This document shows positions 51,485-60,709 of a stretch of DNA of 64,000 nucleotides, one piece after another. This stretch comes from Rhodococcus sp. W8901 (lineage in GTDB: Bacteria > Actinomycetota > Actinomycetes > Mycobacteriales > Mycobacteriaceae), in assembly GCF_013348805.1 (NCBI RefSeq), contig NZ_CP054690.1, positions 4,216,001-4,280,000 of the forward strand, given 5' to 3'. Under the pieces are notes generated by a model. That model was not told the DNA's origin and ran no database searches. It worked only from the letters and a program-made list of their open reading frames with translations. Made by a program: the position numbers and the translations under genes. Numbering within the stretch: the stretch's first letter is position 1; each line of letters starts with the position of its first letter.

Positions 51485-53041
51485 CTACTCGTAGATGCCC
51501 TCCACACCCCACCTTCCTCCCTCGCAGATCAGAAGCAACGCCCGCGACTCGGCGAGCAGCACCTGCGCGCGCGCGGCCGCCCGCGCCGCCGAGACGTCCC
51601 ACCAGCGTTCGTCCACCGGCCACGGTCCCGCCCACCCCTGCACCTCCCAGTCCCGGCTCCCCCACCGCAGCCGTGCGGGAACGGCGCTGAACTCCCCCCG
51701 CTCGGTGACCTGCACCGCACCACCCGCGCGGTCCTCGAGCGACACCGTCGGGATGTTCGGCAGCACCGTCGCCGGCGCCGGTTCGGGGAGTCGTCCCGGC
51801 CACGGCGCGGTGGGGTCGGATTCCGGTACCAGCTCGTCTCCCAACGGCACCAACGTGATTCGTTCCGCCGGCCCCCGACCGCCACTGAGCACACCCACCC
51901 GCACCGATTCGCCGCCGAGCAGACCCTGCACGCGGATCAGGGCCCGGCGGGCTCGTTCGTCCCCCTCTCCGACACCACCCCAGAGCCCCAGTTGCAGGGC
52001 CCCGGCAGCCACCACCTCCACCGGTTCGAGACGCAGGACGCTGATCCCCGCGGTGGGCCGGGACCCACTGCGGCCGGTGAGCCAACCGTCCAACTGCCAA
52101 CGCACCCGGTCCGCGGTGCCCTCCGGCGTCAGCGGTTCGGCGCACCGCCACGTCCGGGTCAGGTGCTCACCGTTGCCGGTGGTCGCCGACACCTGTAGTC
52201 GCGTACACACGACCGCGGCGCCCGACAGTTTCGCGTGCAGCCGCTCGGCCATGGCCCGGCCCGCGAAGGCCGCGGCGTCGATCCGGTCGATCGGCGGATC
52301 ACACTGCTGCTCCACCTCCAGGTCGGGGGGCAGCGCCCGCGCCGACGGTGGGCGTTCCGGTTCGCCGCGGGCAGTCCGGTGCGCGTGGACGGCGTCGGCG
52401 CCGAACCGCGACGCCACATCCACCCCGGACAGCGCCGCGAAGGATCCGACGGAGCGCAGCCCGAGTCGGCGCAGCAGATCGACCAGGTCGGCCCGGTCCG
52501 CTGCCGCGAGGCTGGGTTCGGCCGCGATCTCGGCGATCGGCAGCGGGGCCAGAAACCGCGCCCCCGCCCCGGCCGGCACCAGCGCCGCGTGGCGCGCCGC
52601 GATCACCGCGGTGGACAGTTCGTCAGCGATGCCGATCTGACACTCCGCACCGGCCGCCGCCACCACGTCCACCAACCGTTCGGCCGCGGCCTCCTCCGAG
52701 CCGAAGTACCGGCTCGCGCCGCGAGCCGTCAACACCAGCAGACCGGGGCGCAGCACCTCCACCCCGGGCGCGGCCTCGTCCACGGCGGCAGCGACGGGCT
52801 CGAACAGCCGCGCGTCACGCTCCGGATCGGCCTGCGCCACATGCAGTTCCGGACAACGCGCCTGCGCCTCCCGACGCCGCAGCCCACGACGCACCCCGTC
52901 CGCCCGGGCCGGCGCCGAGCACGCGATCACCCGATTGGCCAGCAACACCGCCACCGGCCGGGTGGCCGGCAGATCCGCCGCCGCGGCCGCGGCCACCGCG
53001 GGCCAGTCCGGGCACCACACCGCCAGCACCCGCGAGCTCAC
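51485..53041 (-). CDS. imuB: Catalytically inactive Y-family protein ImuB
   Basis: 518 residues from a GTG that overlaps the imuA' stop (GTGA). Y-polymerase-like fold starting [15 protein letters not shown], where the acidic catalytic residues of active polymerases are missing. A beta-clamp motif QLGLWGG (Gln350) is present, as required for mycobacterial ImuB, which bridges the clamp, ImuA' and DnaE2. The C-terminal third is the Ala/Arg-rich ImuA'-binding tail. Co-transcribed with imuA' from an SOS promoter. Confidence 0.92.
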   Translation of the reverse strand: MSSRVLAVWCPDWPAVAAAAAADLPATRPVAVLLANRVIACSAPARADGVRRGLRRREAQARCPELHVAQADPERDARLFEPVAAAVDEAAPGVEVLRPGLLVLTARGASRYFGSEEAAAERLVDVVAAAGAECQIGIADELSTAVIAARHAALVPAGAGARFLAPLPIAEIAAEPSLAAADRADLVDLLRRLGLRSVGSFAALSGVDVASRFGADAVHAHRTARGEPERPPSARALPPDLEVEQQCDPPIDRIDAAAFAGRAMAERLHAKLSGAAVVCTRLQVSATTGNGEHLTRTWRCAEPLTPEGTADRVRWQLDGWLTGRSGSRPTAGISVLRLEPVEVVAAGALQLGLWGGVGEGDERARRALIRVQGLLGGESVRVGVLSGGRGPAERITLVPLGDELVPESDPTAPWPGRLPEPAPATVLPNIPTVSLEDRAGGAVQVTERGEFSAVPARLRWGSRDWEVQGWAGPWPVDERWWDVSAARAAARAQVLLAESRALLLICEGGRWGVEGIYE

Positions 53042-53844
53042 AGCGCCACCACGTCCGGCGTGAGCGCGACCGCCTCCGGCACCCACTCGACGCGCCCCTG
53101 CATCGAACGCACATCCAGGCACGTGGTCCGCGGCCGGAAGGCCCGCCCCTGCGCCCGCACCGCCAACCGGACCGAACACACCCGGCCACGTCCGACGTCC
53201 GCGCCGCGCCCCACCCCGTCGTAGCCGCGCACCTGCGCGTCCAGCCGGACCTCCGCCCCGCCCCAGTGCCCGTCGGTGACCACCAACGTGGACTGCTTGC
53301 TGCGCGCGCGAGCCACCACGGCCCGGGCCCGCGACGGCGGCACCGACATCCCACCCAACCCCAGAACCACCAGGTCCATGCCGTCGAGCAGAACCGCCGC
53401 CACCTCCACCGGGTCCGGCCCCGGATCCGGCACGAACGCCATCCGCCGCAACTGAGCGCCCATCTCGGTGGCGGCGAGCAGCCCGAGCTGCGGACGACCG
53501 ATCACCGCGACGTGCCCACCCGCCGCCGTCACCGACGCCAGCAGCCCCAGGAGCAGCGACGACGCACCGGAAACGGAGACCACGGAACCGCGCGCCAGTC
53601 CGCCCTGCGGCAGGAGCGCGGCCAGCGGCCCGGGCACCGGCAGTACCCGCCGCGGACGCACTGCCGCGTCGACGACACTCGATTCGCCCTTCGCCGGCAC
53701 CGCCGCGATCCGCCGACGCAGGTATTCCAGGCGCTGCTGACGCGTCAGGCCCGACAACCCCGACAACCCCGATAACTCCGACACCCCCGACAACTCGGCG
53801 GAGACGGAAGGCGGGGATACAGGCAGCTGGGCTGGTTCGGTCAT
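53038..53844 (-). CDS. imuA': ImuA' mutasome protein (RecA-like)
   Basis: 268 residues; GGGGAG lies 6 bases before the ATG. A RecA-like core has [20 protein letters not shown], a degenerate Walker A, and VVLGLGGM in place of Walker B. It partners ImuB and DnaE2 in induced mutagenesis. Residues about 15-33 are a short Ser-Glu/Gly-Leu repeat ([18 protein letters not shown]) from near-identical 9-base DNA units around 53750-53797. Four-base overlap with imuB. Confidence 0.88.
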   Translation of the reverse strand: MTEPAQLPVSPPSVSAELSGVSELSGLSGLSGLTRQQRLEYLRRRIAAVPAKGESSVVDAAVRPRRVLPVPGPLAALLPQGGLARGSVVSVSGASSLLLGLLASVTAAGGHVAVIGRPQLGLLAATEMGAQLRRMAFVPDPGPDPVEVAAVLLDGMDLVVLGLGGMSVPPSRARAVVARARSKQSTLVVTDGHWGGAEVRLDAQVRGYDGVGRGADVGRGRVCSVRLAVRAQGRAFRPRTTCLDVRSMQGRVEWVPEAVALTPDVVAL

Positions 53845-53918
53845 ATCTGCTCCCCGGGGCACACTTCTGGTTCTTCCGATGTTCGGCGCGCACGGGGAAG
53901 ACGCGGCACACAGTCTAT

Positions 53919-53934
53919 TCGAACATGTTTTCGA
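53919..53934. promoter_or_regulatory. LexA (SOS) box of imuA'-imuB
   Basis: TCGAAC-ATGT-TTTCGA, one base from the consensus TCGAACN4GTTCGA, 75 bases before imuA'. The divergent kinase start is 72 bases on the other side. Confidence 0.8.
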
Positions 53935-54005
53935 ATCAGTTCCAGTAAAGCTCCTGCGCGTCAGCACGTCAAGACGAACCCCGCCGATCCACTAACCTCG
54001 AATAC

Positions 54006-55244
54006 GTGACTGATCAGGAACCCACCCGAGCAGGCCGACGAAGCCGGGCGGTCATCGGGCCGGACTACCTGATGGCGGGCAGATACCGGCTGCGCTCCAA
54101 GCTCGGCGGCGGCGGCATGGGCGCGGTGTGGCTCGCGCACGACACGCTGCTCGACCGCGAGGTCGCCGTGAAACAGGTCACCTCCACCATCGGCATGGAC
54201 GAGGCGGCGGCCCGCACTGTCCGCCAGCGGGCCCTACGCGAGGGCCGCAACGCCGCGCAGCTGTCCCACGAGCACGCGATCGCGATGTACGACGTCGCGG
54301 TCGAATCCGGCGAGCCGTGGCTCGTCATGGAGTACCTGCCGTCGCGCAGCCTCGCCGAGGCCATGAATCTCGCGGACACCCTGCCGCCCCTCGAGGTCGC
54401 GCAGATCGGTGCGCAGATCGCGGCCGCGCTCACGGAGGCGCACGCGGCCGGCATCCTGCACCGCGACATCAAGCCGGGCAACATCCTCGTCGCCGACCGC
54501 GGCGAGGCCCTCGGCATCGTCAAGATCAGCGACTTCGGGATCGCCCGCGCGAAGGGTGACGCGCCCAGCGGCAAGCCGGGGGTCATCACCGGAACGCCCG
54601 CCTACTTCGCCCCCGAGGTCGCCCGCGGCGACGACCCCACCGAGGCCAGCGACGTCTTCTCGCTCGGCGCGACGCTGTACACCGTCGTCGAGGGCCAACC
54701 CCCGTTCGGCCTCGACACCGATCCCATCGCGCTGCTGCACCGGGTCGCGAAGGCCGAGATCTACCGACCGAGCCTCAGCGGTCCGCTCACCGACACGCTG
54801 CTGCACCTACTCGAGCCCGACCCGGCCCGCCGCCCCACGATGGCGCAGGCCCGCGACGCCCTCGCCGCCGTCGCACTCGGATCCGACGCCGGGACCGGGG
54901 CGGCCGCCGCCGACACGCTGATCGGCGCACCGGTGAAGGCGGCCGACGGCACGGTCCCCAACTGGGCCTACCGGTCGGCCCCGGCACCGATCCCGCGCCG
55001 CCGCATGGCCTCGACCACTGCGACGGATCTTCCTGCCGCGCAATCGAACACACCGTTGGGTGCGGTTCCGCGTCCCGCGGGGCGGGCGTGGCTCCGTCAG
55101 CTCACCGACGGTCTCACCGGCCCGCAGGCCCCGACCGACACGCGCGGCAAGATCGTCGCGGCCGCGCCGCTCGCGATGGCCGTCATGGTCGGCATCATCG
55201 TGCTCGCGTTCGTCGTGGTGCTGATCGTCGCGCTGGTTCTCTGA
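54006..55244 (+). CDS. Membrane-anchored serine/threonine protein kinase
   Basis: 412 residues from GTG. Kinase domain about 25-290: LGGGGMGAVW, Lys56 (VAVKQV), HRDIKPGN (Asp154), SDFGIA and GTPAYFAPE. A low-complexity linker with a KxGWLxR-free, Pro-rich stretch leads to one C-terminal helix (about 388-410) with almost nothing outside, so it lacks an extracellular sensor. The -10-like TAACCT ends 7 bases before the GTG, consistent with a leaderless mRNA. Divergent from imuA'. Confidence 0.92.
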   Translation: MTDQEPTRAGRRSRAVIGPDYLMAGRYRLRSKLGGGGMGAVWLAHDTLLDREVAVKQVTSTIGMDEAAARTVRQRALREGRNAAQLSHEHAIAMYDVAVESGEPWLVMEYLPSRSLAEAMNLADTLPPLEVAQIGAQIAAALTEAHAAGILHRDIKPGNILVADRGEALGIVKISDFGIARAKGDAPSGKPGVITGTPAYFAPEVARGDDPTEASDVFSLGATLYTVVEGQPPFGLDTDPIALLHRVAKAEIYRPSLSGPLTDTLLHLLEPDPARRPTMAQARDALAAVALGSDAGTGAAAADTLIGAPVKAADGTVPNWAYRSAPAPIPRRRMASTTATDLPAAQSNTPLGAVPRPAGRAWLRQLTDGLTGPQAPTDTRGKIVAAAPLAMAVMVGIIVLAFVVVLIVALVL

Positions 55245-55281
55245 GACAGCGTCCCGGTAACGACTTCTCAGTCGCGACGGC

Positions 55282-55956
55282 TCAGTCGATGCGGCGCCGG
55301 TGCGCCCACCGGGTGAGCGCATTTCGATTGGACTGCTGCGTCTTTCGCAGCACGTTCGACGCGTGGGTCTCCACGGTCTTCACCGAGATGACCAACTCCT
55401 CGGCGATCTCACGGTAGGTGTACCCGCGGGCGAGCAGGCGCAGCACCTCGAGTTCACGCGGGGTGAGCGAGTCCAGTTCCGGATCCAGAGGAGGCTCCGG
55501 AACATTCGAACGTCCGGTGAACGAGTCCAGCACGAAACCCGCGAGCCTCGGGCTGAACACCGCGTCGCCTCCGGCCACGCGGCGGACACCGTCCGCCAGT
55601 TCGGCACCCGAGATCGTCTTCGTCACATACCCGCGGGCGCCGGCCCGGATCACCGCGATCACGTCCTCGGCGGCGTCGGACACACTCAGCGCCAGACAGA
55701 CCGGGCCCGAGTCGATTCCGTTCAGCACCGCGACGCCGCCCCCGTCGGGCATGTGCACGTCGAGTAACACCACCTGGGGACGCAGCGCGTTGATGCCGGC
55801 CACGGCCTCGGCGACGCCACCGGCCTCACCGACGACCTCCATGTCGGACTCCCGACCGAGTTCGGCACGCACCCCGGCCCGGAACACCGCGTGGTCGTCG
55901 ACGAGGAATACCCGGAACTTGTCGGGGCTGGGTGCAGAGGAGGCCGAGAAAGTCAC
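55282..55956 (-). CDS. LuxR-type response regulator
   Basis: 224 residues from GTG. Receiver domain VFLVDDHAVFRAGV with phospho-Asp66 (LLDVHMPDG) and the switch Lys in GYVTKTISG; C-terminal LuxR helix-turn-helix LTPRELEVLRLLARGYTYREI then VKTVETHASNVLRK. It begins 9 bases after the kinase gene at 57279 and is its clear partner (LiaR/DesR-like). Target operon may be the facing PspC genes. Confidence 0.93.
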   Translation of the reverse strand: MTFSASSAPSPDKFRVFLVDDHAVFRAGVRAELGRESDMEVVGEAGGVAEAVAGINALRPQVVLLDVHMPDGGGVAVLNGIDSGPVCLALSVSDAAEDVIAVIRAGARGYVTKTISGAELADGVRRVAGGDAVFSPRLAGFVLDSFTGRSNVPEPPLDPELDSLTPRELEVLRLLARGYTYREIAEELVISVKTVETHASNVLRKTQQSNRNALTRWAHRRRID

Positions 55957-55965
55957 GGCCCCACC

Positions 55966-57279
55966 CTAGGACATCGGTTCGGCTTCGCTCGCGACGTCCG
56001 GGGCGATGTCTTCACTGTCCGGCGAGACCGGGCGCGGCATGTGGATCCGCACCTCGGTGCCCTTGCCCACCGTCGAGCGAACCTCCACCCGACCGCCGCG
56101 CCGCTCGATCCGGGCACGGATCGACTTGGCCAGCCCCTGCCGGTCCTCCGGCACCGTGTCGGGGTCGAAGCCCACGCCGCGGTCGCGGACGAAGATGCTG
56201 ACCTGGTCGCGTTCGGTCTCCGCGTACAGATCGATGCTCGAGACCCCCGCGTGCTTGGCGGCGTTGACGAGCGACTCCCGCGTGGCGCCGAGCAGCGCGG
56301 TGAAGCACTCCCGCGACAGCCCGGGCCCCTCCTTGCCGTCGGCAGCGAGTTCGACGTCGCCGACGGTGACCGGACGCACCGTCACCCCGTGCTGGTCCTC
56401 CACCTCACCGGCGATGGTCTGCAGTGCCTCCGACAGGCTCGTGTGCGCGGTCTCGCCGCCACCGAACAGCCACCGTCGCAGCTCCCGCTCCTGCCCGCGC
56501 GCCAGCCGGGTCACCTCCTGCGGCGACTCTGCCTGCTTCTGGATCAACGCGAGCGTCTGCAGCACCGAGTCGTGCAGGTGCGAGGCAATCTCCTCGCGCT
56601 CCTCGTTGCGGATGCGGGCCGCACGCTCCTCGCCCAGCGCCCGCCACAGCCGCAGCCACAGCGGCACCGTGAGCAGACCGGCACCGACCAGTGTCACGAC
56701 GACGGCGAGCAGCGACGACCGCAGCGCATCGATGTCCACCTGCGCGAGAATCACCACGCCGAGGCCGGTCACGATCAGCGTCACACCGCCCAGGACGCGG
56801 GCCCAGGTGAGCACCGTCGGGCGGTGCGGCAGGCCCAGCACCGAACGCGAACCGTCGGTGTCGAACTCCCGCCACACCAGCGCGGCACCGACCGCGACGA
56901 CGACGAACGGCGTGATCACCGACGCCGCCGTACCGTTGATCATCCAGGCCAGACCCGCACTGATCGCGAGTCCGATCACGGCCAGGCCCAGCGCGCGACG
57001 ACGCTCGGCGGCGCTGGGTTTCTCGGTGTCGGTGCCGGGCGGCGTGAAGATCCACAGCAGCCCGTACGCGACGATGCCCGCACCGGCGAGCGCGGCCAGC
57101 AGTGTGAATGCGACCCGCACCTTGAAGACGTCGACGCCGAGATGATCGGCGAGGCCGCCGGCGACACCGCCCACGATGCGGCCCCCGACTCGACGCTCGA
57201 GCCTGGGGTGGAGGGTTTCGTCCCGCACGGGATCCAGAGCCGTGTTCACGACCTGGTTGGGGTCGACCAGAGGTTGCAC
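55966..57279 (-). CDS. PspC-fused sensor histidine kinase
   Basis: 437 residues from GTG. Residues about 25-90 are a PspC domain (RRVGGRIVGGVAGGLADHLGVDVFKVRVAF, in part GGLADHLGVDVFKVR), four more helices follow to about 205, then the DHp motif SHLHDSVLQTL with His236 and a HATPase domain with ESLVNAAKHAG and DRGVGFDPDTV. It looks like an envelope-stress sensor of the LiaS/DesK type. It is divergent from the second PspC gene, 140 bases away. Confidence 0.92.
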   Translation of the reverse strand: MQPLVDPNQVVNTALDPVRDETLHPRLERRVGGRIVGGVAGGLADHLGVDVFKVRVAFTLLAALAGAGIVAYGLLWIFTPPGTDTEKPSAAERRRALGLAVIGLAISAGLAWMINGTAASVITPFVVVAVGAALVWREFDTDGSRSVLGLPHRPTVLTWARVLGGVTLIVTGLGVVILAQVDIDALRSSLLAVVVTLVGAGLLTVPLWLRLWRALGEERAARIRNEEREEIASHLHDSVLQTLALIQKQAESPQEVTRLARGQERELRRWLFGGGETAHTSLSEALQTIAGEVEDQHGVTVRPVTVGDVELAADGKEGPGLSRECFTALLGATRESLVNAAKHAGVSSIDLYAETERDQVSIFVRDRGVGFDPDTVPEDRQGLAKSIRARIERRGGRVEVRSTVGKGTEVRIHMPRPVSPDSEDIAPDVASEAEPMS

Positions 57280-57419
57280 AGTCCCGATCCTGGCACGGAT
57301 TCCCGCGGTCCGGCATCAGGGTCCGACCCTGATATCCGTGGACGCTCCGACCCGGGTTCAGGGAAAGATCAGGGTAGTTCCCGATGGTGCGGCGAGTCGC
57401 CGATCGCGACGATGGTTGC

Positions 57420-58781
57420 ATGAGCACTGAAGGGACCACCGGGAGCTTCTCCGATCAGCTTCACGACCTGTGGCGGACCCGCCCGATCCGGCTACCGGCG
57501 CACGGCCACATCGCCGGCGTCGCGGCGGGCATCGGCCACCGCTACGGCATCGACCCCGTCCTCGTGCGGGTCGCGTTCGTCGTCTCGACGATCTTCGGCG
57601 GCGCCGGCATCGTGTTGTATCTCGCATGCTGGCTGCTGCTCAGCAAGCCCGGCGACCAGGTCTCGCCCGCCGAGTCACTGCTCGGACGCGGCCAGAGTTC
57701 GCAATCCGGCACCAAGACCGTGGTGTTGCTGGTGGCGCTCGCGATCGCCGCGAGCACGCTCGGCCCGATCGGTGTCGGGATGGGCGGGTCGGGACTGATC
57801 AGCTTCGCGCTCATGCTCGGCGGCCTGTGGCTGCTGTACCAGCGCCGGCCGATTCCGCCGGCGCTGCCGGCGGGGGTGCCGCAGACCGTCGCCGGGTTCC
57901 CGGTGACGCCGTTCCAGACGGCGCCGACGGCCGCGTACCCCGGCCAGCCGTACACCGGGTACAGCGCGTACACGCCGTACACGCGACTGCCCGACCACTA
58001 CGAGCCCGAGTCGGAGCCCGCGTCCGAGTCCGAGTCCGGGGCCGCTCCGGATCGGCCGACCGTCCCGACGGATCCGGTGGCTACGACATCACCCGAGCCG
58101 ACTCCCCCGGCCTGGGACCCGCTCGGCGTGGCGCCGTTCGCGTGGGACCTGCCCGAGCCGGCCCGCGCACCGGAGCTGCCCGCGGAGCTGCCACGCAAGC
58201 CCCGCAGCCGATTCACGTCCGTCGTCCTCGGCCTCGCGGTCCTGGCCGCCGCCGCCGCGACCGGCGTGTGGGCCGCGACCGGCGCGGAATGGTTGACGCC
58301 CGCCCGGATCGGCGGCATCGCCCTCGCCGTGATCGGCGCCGGACTGCTGGTCGGAGCCTTTCTGCGGCGCGGCTACGGACTGCTCGTCGTCGGATTCCCG
58401 CTCGCCGGGTTCGTGATCCTCTCGTCGATCATCGGACCACTGAACTGGGACGGGTCGAAGGTCGGCCAACACACCTGGACCCCGCGATCGATGGGCGAAC
58501 TCACTGCGGTCTACGAGGGCACGGCCGGCGACTTCACCGTCGACCTACGCCAGCTCGATCTCACCGAGAACCGGGAGATGCGCCTCGACGGCACGTTCGG
58601 TAACTACACCGTGATCGTGCCCGAGAACATGAACGTCCGCACCGATTGCTCCGTCGTCGGCGGTACCACCGACTGCATCGGAGACGGATTCGTCGACGGT
58701 GGCGCCGACGGCACCAGCGGCCCGGTCCTGGACCTGAAGGTCGACAACAAGTTCGGAGAAGTGAGGGTCTACCGTGGCTGA
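57420..58781 (+). CDS. PspC-domain membrane protein with LiaF-like C-terminus
   Basis: 453 residues. PspC domain about 25-85 (HIAGVAAGIGHRYGIDPVLVRVAF, in part GIDPVLVRVAF), further helices, a Pro/Tyr-rich cytoplasmic-type linker (about 145-255), helices near 265-340, then a soluble beta-rich tail (FTVDLRQLDLTENREMRL) like cell-wall-active-antibiotic-response proteins. ATG at 57420 is chosen over the longer frame. Probably a partner or target of the divergent two-component system. Confidence 0.85.
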   Translation: MSTEGTTGSFSDQLHDLWRTRPIRLPAHGHIAGVAAGIGHRYGIDPVLVRVAFVVSTIFGGAGIVLYLACWLLLSKPGDQVSPAESLLGRGQSSQSGTKTVVLLVALAIAASTLGPIGVGMGGSGLISFALMLGGLWLLYQRRPIPPALPAGVPQTVAGFPVTPFQTAPTAAYPGQPYTGYSAYTPYTRLPDHYEPESEPASESESGAAPDRPTVPTDPVATTSPEPTPPAWDPLGVAPFAWDLPEPARAPELPAELPRKPRSRFTSVVLGLAVLAAAAATGVWAATGAEWLTPARIGGIALAVIGAGLLVGAFLRRGYGLLVVGFPLAGFVILSSIIGPLNWDGSKVGQHTWTPRSMGELTAVYEGTAGDFTVDLRQLDLTENREMRLDGTFGNYTVIVPENMNVRTDCSVVGGTTDCIGDGFVDGGADGTSGPVLDLKVDNKFGEVRVYRG

Positions 58782-59031
58782 ATACGCTGACAATCAGGAA
58801 ACCACCGAACGCATGTCGGACACCGACGAGCAGTCCACCGCGACACCGTCGCGATTCCCATCTATAGGCCTGCTCCTGGCCGGCATCGCCGCGCTGCTGG
58901 TCAGTGCGTGGGCCATCATCGGCCCGTTCACCCTCGACCCGCTCGCCAACGTCGGCGCCCGCTGGCTGTTCGTGATCGTCGCGGTCGGCATCGGCGCGGC
59001 GCTGGTGTTCTCCCCGGGTCGGCGGCGCTAG
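58774..59031 (+). CDS. Small two-helix membrane protein
   Basis: 85 residues from GTG, overlapping the PspC gene by 8 bases. A polar N-terminal third, two hydrophobic helices (about 30-50 and 60-79) and the tail SPGRRR. Not recognised as a family. Its coupling to the PspC gene suggests an accessory part of the envelope-stress operon. Confidence 0.75.
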   Translation: MAEYADNQETTERMSDTDEQSTATPSRFPSIGLLLAGIAALLVSAWAIIGPFTLDPLANVGARWLFVIVAVGIGAALVFSPGRRR

Positions 59032-59040
59032 CCGCACAGA

Positions 59041-59080
59041 CGACAGCGCCCCAGCCTGTGTGGTGGCCGGGGCGCTGTCG
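59041..59080. terminator. Bidirectional terminator between PspC operon and guaA
   Basis: CGACAGCGCCCC (59041-59052) pairs exactly with GGGGCGCTGTCG (59069-59080), 12 bp, 16-base loop, between convergent genes. Confidence 0.8.
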
Positions 59081-59096
59081 TGCGTTCAGTGCGGGA

Positions 59097-60668
59097 TCAC
59101 TCCCACTCGATCGTTCCCGGCGGCTTGCTGGTGACGTCGAGGACTACGCGGTTGACGTCCGCGACCTCGTTGGTGATCCGGGTGGAGATGCGCTCGAGCA
59201 CCTCGTACGGCAGCCGGGTCCAGTCGGCGGTCATCGCGTCCTCGCTGGAGACCGGGCGCAGCACGATCGGGTGCCCGTAGGTGCGGCCGTCGCCCTGGAC
59301 ACCGACGCTGCGGACGTCCGCGAGCAGCACGACGGGGCACTGCCAGATCTGGCCGTCCAGGCCGGCGGACGTGAGCTCTTCGCGCGCAATGGAATCCGCG
59401 TGGCGCAGGATCTCGAGACGCTCCTGCGTGACCTCACCGATGATGCGGATGCCCAGGCCCGGCCCGGGGAACGGCTGGCGTCCGACGATCTCCTCGGGCA
59501 GACCCAGCTCGCGACCGACGGCGCGCACCTCGTCCTTGAACAGCAGGCGCAGCGGCTCGACGAGCTTGAACTGCAGGTCCTCGGGCAGGCCGCCGACGTT
59601 GTGGTGACTCTTGATGTTCGCGGTACCGGTGCCGCCGCCGGACTCGACGACGTCCGGGTACAGGGTGCCCTGGACCAGGAAGTCGACGGTCTCGCCGTGC
59701 GCGGCGCTCTCGCCGAGCACCTCGGACACCGCGCCCTCGAAGCTGCGGATGAACTCGCGGCCGATGATCTTGCGCTTGGTCTCCGGATCGGACACGCCGG
59801 CCAGCTCGCGCAGGAACGTCTCCGACGCGTCGACGGTGATCAGGCGGGCGCCGGTCGCGGCGACGAAGTCCTTCTCGACCTGCTGGCGCTCACCGGCGCG
59901 CATCAGACCGTGATCGACGAACACGCAGGTGAGGCGGTCGCCGATCGCACGCTGCACCAGCGCGGCCGCGACAGCGGAGTCGACGCCACCGGACAGAGCG
60001 CAGATGGCCTTGCCGTCGCCGACCTGCTCGCGGACCTGCTCGATGAGCGATTCCGCGATGTTCGCCGCCGTCCACGCACCGGGGATCCCGGCGATCTCGT
60101 GCAGGAACCGGCTGAGCACCTGCTGGCCGTGCGGGGAGTGCATGACCTCGGGGTGGTACTGGACGCCGGCGAGCTTGCGGGCGCGGTCCTCGAACGCCGC
60201 GACCGGTGCACCGGCGCTGGACGCGGTGACCTCGAAGCCCTCGGGTGCGGCGGTGACGCCGTCGCCGTGGCTCATCCACACCGGCTGCGTCGCGGGCAGG
60301 CCGTCGTGCAGGATGCCGCCGCTGACGGTCATCTCGGTGCGGCCGTACTCGCGGCCGCCGGTGTGCGCGACGGTGCCGCCGAGCGCGTTCGCCATCGCCT
60401 GGAAGCCGTAGCAGATACCGAAGACGGGGATGCCCAGGTCGAACAGGGCGGCGTCGAGCTGCGGCGCACCCTCCTCGTACACGCTGGACGGCCCACCGGA
60501 CAGGACGACGGCGAGCGGCTTCTTCGCCGCGATCTCCTCGACGGTCGTGGTGTGCGGCACCACTTCCGAGTAGACCTTCGCCTCACGGACGCGGCGAGCG
60601 ATCAGCTGCGCGTACTGGGCACCGAAGTCGACGACGAGAACCGGCCTGTCCTGCTGGGTTTCTGACAC
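59097..60668 (-). CDS. guaA: GMP synthase (glutamine-hydrolysing)
   Basis: Makes GMP from XMP with glutamine and ATP. 523 residues from GTG. Class-I amidotransferase with GICYGFQ (Cys86) and the His-Glu pair near VQYHPEV, then the ATP-pyrophosphatase loop [10 protein letters not shown], and the C-terminal dimer domain ending [11 protein letters not shown]. It follows choD by 41 bases in the guaB2-guaB3-choD-guaA run. Confidence 0.96.
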   Translation of the reverse strand: MSETQQDRPVLVVDFGAQYAQLIARRVREAKVYSEVVPHTTTVEEIAAKKPLAVVLSGGPSSVYEEGAPQLDAALFDLGIPVFGICYGFQAMANALGGTVAHTGGREYGRTEMTVSGGILHDGLPATQPVWMSHGDGVTAAPEGFEVTASSAGAPVAAFEDRARKLAGVQYHPEVMHSPHGQQVLSRFLHEIAGIPGAWTAANIAESLIEQVREQVGDGKAICALSGGVDSAVAAALVQRAIGDRLTCVFVDHGLMRAGERQQVEKDFVAATGARLITVDASETFLRELAGVSDPETKRKIIGREFIRSFEGAVSEVLGESAAHGETVDFLVQGTLYPDVVESGGGTGTANIKSHHNVGGLPEDLQFKLVEPLRLLFKDEVRAVGRELGLPEEIVGRQPFPGPGLGIRIIGEVTQERLEILRHADSIAREELTSAGLDGQIWQCPVVLLADVRSVGVQGDGRTYGHPIVLRPVSSEDAMTADWTRLPYEVLERISTRITNEVADVNRVVLDVTSKPPGTIEWE

Positions 60669-60709
60669 CAGAACAGTCTAATATGCGCAGCTCCCGCGCC
60701 GTCCCCCGC

